Shown here piece after piece: positions 27,237 to 35,355 of a stretch of DNA of 64,000 nt (position 1 is the stretch's first letter; each line of letters starts with the position of its first letter). The position numbers and the translations under genes are program-made. The notes beneath the pieces are model-generated. The model saw only the letters and a list, made by a program, of their open reading frames with translations. It was not told the origin of the DNA and searched no databases. The stretch is from Bacteroidota bacterium (GTDB lineage: Bacteria > Bacteroidota > Bacteroidia > Flavobacteriales > Flavobacteriaceae), in contig JAFDZC010000018.1 of the NCBI GenBank assembly GCA_018267095.1, positions 547,604 through 611,603 of the forward strand. Reading direction: 5' to 3'.

Positions 27237-30200
27237 ATGAGATCGAAGTTCAAATGGATTTTTACGCTACTTGTAGTGTTTACAATGCAGTTGGCTCTGG
27301 CACAGGAGAAAACTGTAACAGGGGTAGTTTCTGACGATCAGGGACCTCTTCCTGGTGCCAACGTAATGGTTAAAGGCACTAAAAATGGTGTGCAAACAGA
27401 CATCGATGGTAAATTTGCCATCAAAGCTAAAACTGGTGATGTTTTGGTTGTGTCTTTTATTGGTTACACTGATACACCGGTAACGGTTGGCTCTTCTAAT
27501 GTAGTCAACATTAAAATGAAAACCGGAGAAGGAGAAAAGTTGAATGAAGTTGTTGTAACCAGTCAGGGTATTAAGAAAGAGAAAAAAGCCTTAGGTTATG
27601 CGGTAACAACGATTAAAGCAGAAGACTTTGCTTCAAAACCATCAACCGATGTTGCGCGTGCTTTGACCGGTAAAGCGCCAGGTGTAAATATCCAACAAAC
27701 CAGCGGACTTGCAGGTTCAGGAACGAATATTATCATTCGTGGATATTCTTCAATTACTGGTAGCAATCAACCGTTATTTGTTGTAGATGGGATTCCATTT
27801 AACACAGATACAAACTCTAATACTGACAGTAACGGAGATTTTATTGTGGGTGCAACTAATGCATCTAGCCGCTTTTTGGATTTAGATCCAAATAACATTG
27901 AAAGTATAAACATTTTGAAAGGCTTAAGTGCAACCACTTTGTATGGCTCTGCTGGTAGAAATGGAGTGGTCTTGGTTACTACCAAATCAGGTAACACAAA
28001 GGAAATTAACAAAAAGATGCAGGTGAGTTTTTCCCAATCATTATATATGACTCAAATAGCTTCTTTGCCGGATTATCAGAATAGATACGGGATGGGTTTT
28101 GATAATAATTTTCAAACCGCTTTTTCGAACTGGGGCCCGGCTTTCGGTACTGCCGGAACACAAGGAATTGGAGCTGATGGAACTGTAATTCATCCCTATG
28201 CATATTATGGAAATGAAATATTTCCTCAGTTTTTTAATACTGACAATGCTGGTAATGTTACTCCTAAAACTGTTAAGTATCAACCATACAACAGTGTTGA
28301 GAAGTTTTTTAGAACAGGTATTGTAACCACAACTTCATTAAGTGTTGGGGGTAGAGCTGAAAATACTACTTATAACTTAAGTGTTGGGCATACCAACGAC
28401 CAAGGTTTTATAGAAAACAATGGTTACAAGAGATTAAATTTAAGTGTAGGAGGAACTACTAAGTTGGGGAATGGTTTTTCATTTAGCTCAACCATGAATT
28501 TTGTCAAAACTGAGAAAAACGCACCGCCAACGGCTGCAGGTTTTGGAAGTAATTCTGCCTTTCCATCAGTATTTGCAAACGTTTTGTATACTCCTAGAAG
28601 TTTTGACTTGTTTGGTCTTCCATATGAGAACCCACTCACTCATGCTTCTGTGTATTACAGAAGAGATATTCCTAATCCAAGATGGACGGTTAAAAATGCT
28701 AGTGATGATGAAACCGTTAGACGTTTTTATGGAAACTTCACCACAAGTTATGAAATTAATTCTTGGTCTAATATTTCATATCGTTTGGCGATGGACAATT
28801 ATACACAGAATAAAAAATATTATATCAATAGAGGGAATGGGCAGCCAATCGATGATGAAGGGTTTTTGACTACAACGGTAAAAGAGAATGCCATTTTTGA
28901 TCATACTTTCAGTTACAATTTTGATACTAAGATTGGAAAAAGTGGTAATTGGAACCTTGATGGGACTATTGGATTTAACCCAAGACAAGAAAGTGTGAAT
29001 TACAACAGACTTTCCAGTACTGTTCAAGTGGTTTATGGGTTGATTGAACATGACAATTTTGAAAACCATGATAATGAGTCAATTCCAACAACTTCTTATC
29101 GTTCAAATTTCAATATCATTGGTGCCTATGCTAGTACAACATTAGGTTTTAAAAAGTATTTGTATTTGAATTTGCAAGGTAGACGTGATTCTTATTCTTC
29201 GTTACAAAAAGCGACTCGATCATTATTTTATCCTTCAGCCTCACTTTCTTTCATTGCCACAGATGCATTTGAATCATTAAAAGGTAACAAATATGTAAAT
29301 TATCTGAAAACCCGTGTAAGTTATGGATCGTCTGCAGGTTTCCCTGATCCTTATCAAACTGTTGGAACACTAAATACCACTTCAAAAGCATTTTTGAAAG
29401 ATGACGGGACTGTCATTAATGCAATTTCTCCTTCTACAGGATTGGCTAATGTTCAGTTAAAACCAGAATTAATTAAAGAAGTTGAGGTTGGTCTAGAAGG
29501 TAAGTTTTTCAATAATCGTGTTGGTGTAGATTTGTCTTTATACAGAAAAGTTTCTACAGATTTGATTATCAATAGACCTTTAGACCCATCAACTGGATTT
29601 ACGGTTCGAGGAGATAATGTTGCTGAAGTAAGCAACAAAGGAATTGAGTTGGGATTGAATCTTGGAGTAATTAAGTCTAAGGAAAATGATGGTTTCTCTT
29701 GGGATGCTACTGTTCAGTTTACAAAAAATGAAAATATCGTTGAGTCACTTGGTTTAGGTTCTATTAAAGAACTTTATATTGCTGGTTTTTCAAATTTAGG
29801 AAACTTTGCCGTTGCGGGTAGGCCTTATGGTGTTATCTTAGGTAGTGCGATATTGAGAGACAAGAATGGGAATTACGTTGTTGGTAGTGATGGTAATTAC
29901 TTAAGAGATAGTAAGATTAGAGAAATTGGTAATCCAAATGCAAAATGGCGTTCAACTGTCATTAATGAATTTAATTACAAAAATATTACTTTCCAATTCC
30001 AATTTGAATATCAAAGAGGAGGGGATATTTATTCTACAACAGCGGCCGCTTTGCTATCTCGAGGTCTAACTGAGGATACTAACTTCGATCGTTCTGGAAC
30101 GGTTGTTTTGCCGGGGGTTAATCAAAATGGTAATGTAAATACTACACAAATTGGTTACACACAATATGGTTTCAATAATTCAGGATTCTTTATCAATGAA

Positions 30201-30470
30201 CAGGCTATCTATGATGCAACTAATTTGAGATTAAGAGAGGTTTCTTTGTCATATTCACTTCCGAAAAAAATGATTGAAAAGACACCTTTCGGAAAAGTTT
30301 CTATTTCGGTTGTTGGTCAAAACTTATGGTTCAAAGCGTTTAATTTTCCTAAGCACTTGAATTTTGACCCTGAGGTACTGAGTCTTGGTGTAGGTAATGG
30401 TCAGGGATTTGATTACCTAACAGGCCCTACAGCTAAACGTTTTGGTTTTAACATTAACCTAACTTTCTAA
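27237..30470 (+). CDS. SusC/RagA-type TonB-linked outer-membrane receptor
   Basis: A 1077-residue TonB-dependent importer. It has a signal peptide (LLVVFTMQLALAQ), then a carboxypeptidase-regulatory-like beta-sandwich (about 25-100, KTVTGVVSDDQGPLPGANV), then a plug domain (KLNEVVVTSQGIKKEKKALG, ALTGKAPGVNIQQTSGL, PLFVVDGIPFN, LYGSAGRNGVVLVTTKSG), and a long beta-barrel ending in Phe (FNINLTF). SusC proteins import oligosaccharides, peptides or other large ligands with a SusD lid; the partner starts 5 bases downstream. Substrate unknown. Codon use is more AT-rich than that of the flanking housekeeping genes. Confidence 0.95.
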   Translation: MRSKFKWIFTLLVVFTMQLALAQEKTVTGVVSDDQGPLPGANVMVKGTKNGVQTDIDGKFAIKAKTGDVLVVSFIGYTDTPVTVGSSNVVNIKMKTGEGEKLNEVVVTSQGIKKEKKALGYAVTTIKAEDFASKPSTDVARALTGKAPGVNIQQTSGLAGSGTNIIIRGYSSITGSNQPLFVVDGIPFNTDTNSNTDSNGDFIVGATNASSRFLDLDPNNIESINILKGLSATTLYGSAGRNGVVLVTTKSGNTKEINKKMQVSFSQSLYMTQIASLPDYQNRYGMGFDNNFQTAFSNWGPAFGTAGTQGIGADGTVIHPYAYYGNEIFPQFFNTDNAGNVTPKTVKYQPYNSVEKFFRTGIVTTTSLSVGGRAENTTYNLSVGHTNDQGFIENNGYKRLNLSVGGTTKLGNGFSFSSTMNFVKTEKNAPPTAAGFGSNSAFPSVFANVLYTPRSFDLFGLPYENPLTHASVYYRRDIPNPRWTVKNASDDETVRRFYGNFTTSYEINSWSNISYRLAMDNYTQNKKYYINRGNGQPIDDEGFLTTTVKENAIFDHTFSYNFDTKIGKSGNWNLDGTIGFNPRQESVNYNRLSSTVQVVYGLIEHDNFENHDNESIPTTSYRSNFNIIGAYASTTLGFKKYLYLNLQGRRDSYSSLQKATRSLFYPSASLSFIATDAFESLKGNKYVNYLKTRVSYGSSAGFPDPYQTVGTLNTTSKAFLKDDGTVINAISPSTGLANVQLKPELIKEVEVGLEGKFFNNRVGVDLSLYRKVSTDLIINRPLDPSTGFTVRGDNVAEVSNKGIELGLNLGVIKSKENDGFSWDATVQFTKNENIVESLGLGSIKELYIAGFSNLGNFAVAGRPYGVILGSAILRDKNGNYVVGSDGNYLRDSKIREIGNPNAKWRSTVINEFNYKNITFQFQFEYQRGGDIYSTTAAALLSRGLTEDTNFDRSGTVVLPGVNQNGNVNTTQIGYTQYGFNNSGFFINEQAIYDATNLRLREVSLSYSLPKKMIEKTPFGKVSISVVGQNLWFKAFNFPKHLNFDPEVLSLGVGNGQGFDYLTGPTAKRFGFNINLTF

Positions 30471-30475
30471 AAAAA

Positions 30476-32239
30476 ATGAAAATAAAAAAGAATTTTTACA
30501 GTTTGGTTTTACTTATGACCCTCTTTTTTGTTGGGGGATGTGAGACAGTTGACTTAGATCAATTGGAAGACCCAAGTCAATTAAACGCTAAATTAATCGA
30601 TCCTGTATATGCATTTAATTACATTCAGTTGCAATTACCGGATTATGTTAATTCTACTAATCGATTTACCCAACAAGTTACTCGTCAGATGGCTATGGGC
30701 GGTGGAAATACATATGACAATGCTTATCAGGCAGAAGATTTCAACACCAATTGGACTATAGCATATACCATGCTGAATGCCATTCAAGTTATGGAACCTA
30801 AGGCCATTCAAAATAAAGAATTCTATGCTTTAGGAGCTGCTAAGGTAATCAGATGTTATGTTTTGTTGACTTTAACAGATATGTATGGAGATATCCCTGT
30901 AAGTGAGGCACTCAAAGGAAATGAAAACCTTACTCCTCATTTTGATTCGAGCGCATCAGTATATACAAGAGTATTGTCTGAATTAGATGCTGCTATTGAA
31001 ATACTAGGTAGAAATAGTAATTCAGCTAGTAAAATCCAAGATTTATATTATTCAAATCAATCAAGTTGGATTACTCTTGCTAAAACATTGAAATTAAAAA
31101 TGTATTGCACTGCAAGATTAGCAGGGCCTGACTTTGGCGTTAATGATATAGCTGCTGCGATTTCTGGAATTCTTAATGAAGGAGATTATATTGACACAAT
31201 TGCTGAAGATTTTCAATTCAAATATGGTAGTACCCGATTTAATCCAGCAAGTAGACATCCTGTTTATTACGATCAGTATGAGTTGGGTGGAGGTGCATAC
31301 ATTGGTAATTACATGTTTTGGACAATGACAACAGAAAAAGGCATCGCTGTTCCTTCAACTGGAACTTCTACTTCAGCAAGCAGTAATGTTGATCCTAGAA
31401 CTCAATTTTATTTCTTCAAACAAGCTAATGTAGCTCCTTCAAATTATGATCAGTTTTCACTTCCTAACAGAACCAGACCAGATCATTATAATGACCTAAA
31501 GTATACTTCTTTTTATGATAACACTATCAGAACTTGTTATACCGTTTCAAATTGGACGGGTGGTTCAATAGTTGATAATGGATATTGGGGTAGGGATCAT
31601 GGGAATAATGGTGGAATTCCACCAGATTCTGACAAAAGAACCGTATGTGGTGTTTATCCAATAGGTGGTGCTTGGGGTCCTCCATCAAGTGTGCAAACCA
31701 GCGGTAATAAAGGTGCTAAAGGAGCTGGTGTTATGCCAATTTTATTGTCTTCTTATGTGCATTTCATGAAAGCCGAAGCAATCTTAACTTTGGGAATAGC
31801 TGGTGATGCTAGACAAGAATTACAACAAGGAATTGAACAATCAATTGACAAAACAATTAATTTTTTACCAAGTGAAAAATATGTTGTTTCTCCAACTACT
31901 ACTCCGCCATCATCTACTGCTCTTCAAGCTCAGAAAAATTGGTATGTTAATACCTTTATTTTGCCTAGATATGATGCTTTGCCGAACAACGATAAAAAGC
32001 TTGAAATGATTATAAAAGAGTATTATATTGCTGCTTGGGGTAATGGTATTGAGCCATATAATAATTATCGAAGAACTGGATATCCTAGCAATTTTCAGCC
32101 TACTTTAGAACCGATTGCGGGTCTATATTATAGTACTGCTTTGTATCCTAGAATTGCAGTTGTCAATAATCCTAATGCCCCAACTAATGTTAGAACCAAA
32201 AGAGTTTTTTGGGATAAAGCATCATTCAACCTTGAATAA
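30476..32239 (+). CDS. SusD/RagB-type nutrient-binding outer-membrane lipoprotein
   Basis: A 587-residue lipoprotein (lipobox FFVGGCET) that forms the extracellular lid of the SusC transporter. Features: AIQVMEPKAIQNKEFYALGA and AAKVIRCYVLLTLTDMYGDI, the TPR-like helices typical of SusD; WITLAKTLKLKMYCTARL; and a C-terminal FWDKASFNLE. The sequence resembles the SusD-like 2 group rather than the starch-binding prototype. Gene order susC-susD with a 5-base gap is canonical. No glycosidase, sulfatase or anti-sigma/ECF regulator is nearby, so a carbohydrate substrate is not implied. Confidence 0.93.
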   Translation: MKIKKNFYSLVLLMTLFFVGGCETVDLDQLEDPSQLNAKLIDPVYAFNYIQLQLPDYVNSTNRFTQQVTRQMAMGGGNTYDNAYQAEDFNTNWTIAYTMLNAIQVMEPKAIQNKEFYALGAAKVIRCYVLLTLTDMYGDIPVSEALKGNENLTPHFDSSASVYTRVLSELDAAIEILGRNSNSASKIQDLYYSNQSSWITLAKTLKLKMYCTARLAGPDFGVNDIAAAISGILNEGDYIDTIAEDFQFKYGSTRFNPASRHPVYYDQYELGGGAYIGNYMFWTMTTEKGIAVPSTGTSTSASSNVDPRTQFYFFKQANVAPSNYDQFSLPNRTRPDHYNDLKYTSFYDNTIRTCYTVSNWTGGSIVDNGYWGRDHGNNGGIPPDSDKRTVCGVYPIGGAWGPPSSVQTSGNKGAKGAGVMPILLSSYVHFMKAEAILTLGIAGDARQELQQGIEQSIDKTINFLPSEKYVVSPTTTPPSSTALQAQKNWYVNTFILPRYDALPNNDKKLEMIIKEYYIAAWGNGIEPYNNYRRTGYPSNFQPTLEPIAGLYYSTALYPRIAVVNNPNAPTNVRTKRVFWDKASFNLE

Positions 32240-32256
32240 TCTTTTAAATATAAGAT

Positions 32257-32814
32257 ATGAAAAATATATTGTTTATTCCTTTTTTGCTACTAGTTTTTTT
32301 AAGCTTTTCTTCTTGTGAGAAAGATGATAGTTTAGATCCAAGACCAGTTATTCAGGATGGTCAGTTTGTTCGTTTAGATATTACCAGTAAACGTTTAAAC
32401 GTCAACCAAAGTGAAACTACTTTTTTTGGAGGCACACTAACGAAGCCAGGTTCTAATAATCCTGTTGTTAAGTATAATTTGTATGTTAGAAAAATTGATA
32501 TTTACGGATTTGCTACTGACTTTGTTTTCTTAAGAACCATTACCACTTTTCCTGCGGACTTAAAAATAACGTTGCCTGAAATTGCTGAGGCACTCAATGT
32601 TCCTGTTTCATCTCTTGTATTTGGAGATAAATTCAGATTCTACGGAGAGAGTTTTGATTCTGCTGGCAAAAGAGCAGATTTTTACAGTCTTTCAGCCACA
32701 ATTCAGGGTACTCCAAGTTATAAACAAGCTTACAGATTTATCACAGATTTAACTGATAATTCTGGGATGAGTGATGCTGAGTTAGCTGTTTATGATAATT
32801 ACACGTCACAATAA
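32257..32814 (+). CDS. Hypothetical lipoprotein of the SusC/D operon (first)
   Basis: A 185-residue protein with a lipoprotein signal (LVFLSFSSCEKDD). The mature part, LNVNQSETTFFGGTLTKPGS and VKYNLYVRKIDIYGFATDF, predicts beta-strands; it ends with an acidic helix (MSDAELAVYDNYTSQ). I recognise no family. By position after susD it may be an accessory surface ligand-binding protein like SusE/F in other loci, but the similarity is only positional. It starts 17 bases after susD. Confidence 0.7.
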   Translation: MKNILFIPFLLLVFLSFSSCEKDDSLDPRPVIQDGQFVRLDITSKRLNVNQSETTFFGGTLTKPGSNNPVVKYNLYVRKIDIYGFATDFVFLRTITTFPADLKITLPEIAEALNVPVSSLVFGDKFRFYGESFDSAGKRADFYSLSATIQGTPSYKQAYRFITDLTDNSGMSDAELAVYDNYTSQ

Positions 32815-32838
32815 GATTAACCTGTTAATATTTAAAAC

Positions 32839-33768
32839 ATGAAAGTATTCTTTAATTCATTAGCTGCACTCTCATTTTCTTTGCTTTTGTTTTCTTGTGA
32901 ACAAGACGATAGATTTAGTGGTGCACCTGACCCGAGTAAGGTTAATTTTGTCGAATTACCAGCGACTATATCTACCACTGAAATTAATGTTGTTTCAGGC
33001 CAACAATTTCCAATTACATTAGATATTTCACCACAAACGTTTGATGTAGATGTGAATATTGAAGTAATTTCGTTCTTGCCTAACATCAATAAGAGGGCTA
33101 GAAAAACATTTACCATTAAAGCAGGAGAAACTACTGTTTCTGGTAAAATGAACGCTCCTTCTGGCGATCAAGGTGCTACCTTGCCATTCACTCAGAATAT
33201 GAATTTATACATGTCTGCAATTACTACTGCTCCAAAAATTACAAGTGATGGTGTTGAGCCTATTGGTTTTGCAGGTAAACAATATTCAATATCCTCAAAT
33301 ACAGTTGTTCTAGGTTATGGTGATTCAGCATTTGGTGGTGTAAATTCTAACAGATGTGCTGTTAGATTTGATTGGAAGAATCCACCAGGGGGAGGAAATC
33401 CTTTTAGTAACAATTTGAACATTAGACTTAAGCGAGATGGTAATGTTGTCACTGTTGCTACTCAATCTACTCAGCCAATCAATGGTACTACAACAAGTAC
33501 TTCACGGTATGAATCGCTTAACTTTTTAAGTTCAGCACCTGATGGAACCTATGTTGTTGAGGCATTTGCAGCAAAATTAACGTCTACTCCAGATCCAATT
33601 GATGTACCTATTCGTTTTACAGTGCGTTACCCAAATGAAGATGTTAAAACTTTTGCAAGCGTTTTGACCGGACTAACTGTAGGAACTGCTTCTGATGCTA
33701 GACCTGTTTTTCAAATAATTAAAACAACAGTTGACGGACAAGCTAACTACGCAATTAGTTTGTTGTAG
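32839..33768 (+). CDS. Hypothetical lipoprotein of the SusC/D operon (second)
   Basis: A 309-residue lipoprotein (lipobox LLLFSCEQDD). The mature part looks all-beta: TTEINVVSGQQFPITLDISP, then DVDVNIEVISFLPNINKRAR and a Calx-beta-like ETTVSGKMNAPSG, later FDWKNPPGGGNPFSNNLN and PDGTYVVEAFAAKLTSTPD, reminiscent of pre-peptidase C-terminal (jelly-roll) folds. That resemblance is tentative. It is 24 bases after its neighbour and is the last gene before the inverted repeat at 33787, which probably closes the operon. Confidence 0.7.
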   Translation: MKVFFNSLAALSFSLLLFSCEQDDRFSGAPDPSKVNFVELPATISTTEINVVSGQQFPITLDISPQTFDVDVNIEVISFLPNINKRARKTFTIKAGETTVSGKMNAPSGDQGATLPFTQNMNLYMSAITTAPKITSDGVEPIGFAGKQYSISSNTVVLGYGDSAFGGVNSNRCAVRFDWKNPPGGGNPFSNNLNIRLKRDGNVVTVATQSTQPINGTTTSTSRYESLNFLSSAPDGTYVVEAFAAKLTSTPDPIDVPIRFTVRYPNEDVKTFASVLTGLTVGTASDARPVFQIIKTTVDGQANYAISLL

Positions 33769-33786
33769 TATTTTTTTTAACTTTTA

Positions 33787-33837
33787 AAACCAAAATATTT
33801 AGTTTTTGTTATATATAAAAATTAAATATTTTGGTTT
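33787..33837. repeat. 15-bp perfect inverted repeat at the susCD operon end / next promoter
   Basis: Arms aaaccaaaatattta (33787-33801) and taaatattttggttt (33823-33837) with a 21-base AT-rich spacer. The right arm's last T is the first base of the TACATTTG -7 box. It may be an AT-rich terminator of the SusC/D operon or an operator for the following T9SS gene. Confidence 0.6.
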
Positions 33838-33844
33838 ACATTTG
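33837..33844 (+). promoter_or_regulatory. -7 box of the T9SS beta-propeller gene
   Basis: TACATTTG followed by cg, 32 bases before the ATG at 33877; a perfect TAnnTTTG in an intergenic gap. The -33 element is not clear at a normal spacing. Confidence 0.5.
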
Positions 33845-33876
33845 CGTTTAATAACTATTAACTTAATTTATTAATT

Positions 33877-35238
33877 ATGAAAAAATTATTACTATTTGCC
33901 TCTTTGGTACTGGCATTACCATCGATTGCTCAGACTACATTTTGGACTGAGTATCCGACTTCTCAACCAGCTGCAAGCACAGGTATGAGAAGTATTTCTA
34001 TTGTCGACGATAATATTGCTTGGTTAAGCAATTCATGTGGTACTTCTGGTTGTACAGCGATTAGAAGATATTCAAGAAGTGTTAACGGCGGTACAGTATG
34101 GAACACAGGAGTAGTTGATTTAGGAGCTACTTCAGCTGATTTAGAAATTGCTAACATCCACGGTGTTGATGAGAATACTGCTTTCGCTGCTGTTTTTCCT
34201 AAAGCATCAAGCCCAGGCGGTATTTGGAAAACTACAGATGCTGGGACTACATGGGTGAAGCAATCAACAGCCTCTTTCAATGATGCGGCTTCGTTTACTA
34301 ACTTAGTTTATTTTTGGAATGCTAATGAAGGCTTAGCTATGGGTGATCCTGCTAATGGATATTTTGAAATTTACAGAACCACCAACGGAGGTACTAATTG
34401 GACTAGAGTTGGTTCTACTCCAGCATTGGTTCCAATTGATCCACAAGAGTATGGTTTGACTAATCAATTCACTACAAATGGTGATAACATATGGATTGGA
34501 ACTACCTTTGGAAGAATTTTGAAATCTTCAGATCGTGGAGTAACTTGGTCGGTTTATCAGTCTCCTATTCCTGATTTTGGTGGTGGTATTAATGGTTCTG
34601 GCTCAGGGGATATGGCCTTTACAGACGCTAACAACGGTTTGTTGCAAACAGATGCATATGAATTATTTGCTACTTCTGATGGAGGAGCAAACTGGACAGC
34701 TTTAACTGTTGCTGCTGATACAGCATTGAAAAACTTCGGTATTTCTGAAATTCCTGGTCAACCAAATGTATATATTTCTGTTGGAGAGGATTTATTGAAT
34801 TCGCCTAATAGAGGTTCAGCTTTCACCATCAATGGTGGTGTCGACTGGGTACACATACCAGATACAGATGAAGTTGATGGCGGTGTTGTTGCTTTCTTGA
34901 ATAACAATACAGGTTTTGCTAGTGGGTTCAGTACTTCAGCTGCTGTAGGTGGTATCTGGAAATGGAATGGTCTTGATTTGTTAGCTAATACTGCTTTCTC
35001 TGCTGACAAATTGTTCACTGCTTACATCAACAATGCTACAAGAACACTTCAAGTAAATGGTAAAAACATTGCTAATGTTGCTGTTTATGATGTTCTTGGA
35101 AAACAAGTTTTCAATAGCTCTTATACTTCTGTAGATAATGTGTCAATCAATGTTGATTCATTCAACAGCGGTGTTTACATGGTAAAAGTTGCTAGTGCTG
35201 AAGGAAATGCTTCAACTATTAAAGTAATCAAACAATAA
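33877..35238 (+). CDS. T9SS-exported YCF48/BNR-type beta-propeller protein
   Basis: A 453-residue secreted protein with a signal peptide (LLLFASLVLALPSIAQ). Repeated blades carry the Asp-box-like motif: GGIWKTTDAGTTWVKQ, EIYRTTNGGTNWTRV, RILKSSDRGVTWSVYQ, FATSDGGANWTAL, as in YCF48/BNR and sialidase-like propellers. No sialidase catalytic residues are recognised. The C-terminal 80 residues form a type A sorting domain (VAVYDVLGKQVFNSS, SFNSGVYMVKVAS). It follows the SusC/D operon and ends at a strong terminator, so it probably belongs functionally to the same surface locus; it has its own -7 box. Confidence 0.85.
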   Translation: MKKLLLFASLVLALPSIAQTTFWTEYPTSQPAASTGMRSISIVDDNIAWLSNSCGTSGCTAIRRYSRSVNGGTVWNTGVVDLGATSADLEIANIHGVDENTAFAAVFPKASSPGGIWKTTDAGTTWVKQSTASFNDAASFTNLVYFWNANEGLAMGDPANGYFEIYRTTNGGTNWTRVGSTPALVPIDPQEYGLTNQFTTNGDNIWIGTTFGRILKSSDRGVTWSVYQSPIPDFGGGINGSGSGDMAFTDANNGLLQTDAYELFATSDGGANWTALTVAADTALKNFGISEIPGQPNVYISVGEDLLNSPNRGSAFTINGGVDWVHIPDTDEVDGGVVAFLNNNTGFASGFSTSAAVGGIWKWNGLDLLANTAFSADKLFTAYINNATRTLQVNGKNIANVAVYDVLGKQVFNSSYTSVDNVSINVDSFNSGVYMVKVASAEGNASTIKVIKQ

Positions 35239-35260
35239 TTAGTTTGAACTTAAATATAAA

Positions 35261-35287
35261 AGCCACTCAATGAGTGGCTTTTTTTTA
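35261..35287 (+). terminator. Rho-independent terminator of the beta-propeller gene
   Basis: Eight-bp stem agccactc / gagtggct, AAT loop, then a run of Ts. It stands 22 bases after the stop codon. Confidence 0.9.
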
Positions 35288-35330
35288 TGGATTTATTCGA
35301 GGTTTGAGTTTACCTTAACAAACAAATATC

Positions 35331-35338
35331 TATTTTTG
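35331..35338 (+). promoter_or_regulatory. -7 box of the putative porin gene
   Basis: TATTTTTG followed by cc, 17 bases before the ATG at 35356. A TTTG lies 24 bases upstream, a little too far for a standard -33. Confidence 0.45.
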
Positions 35339-35355
35339 CCCACACATTATAGGTT

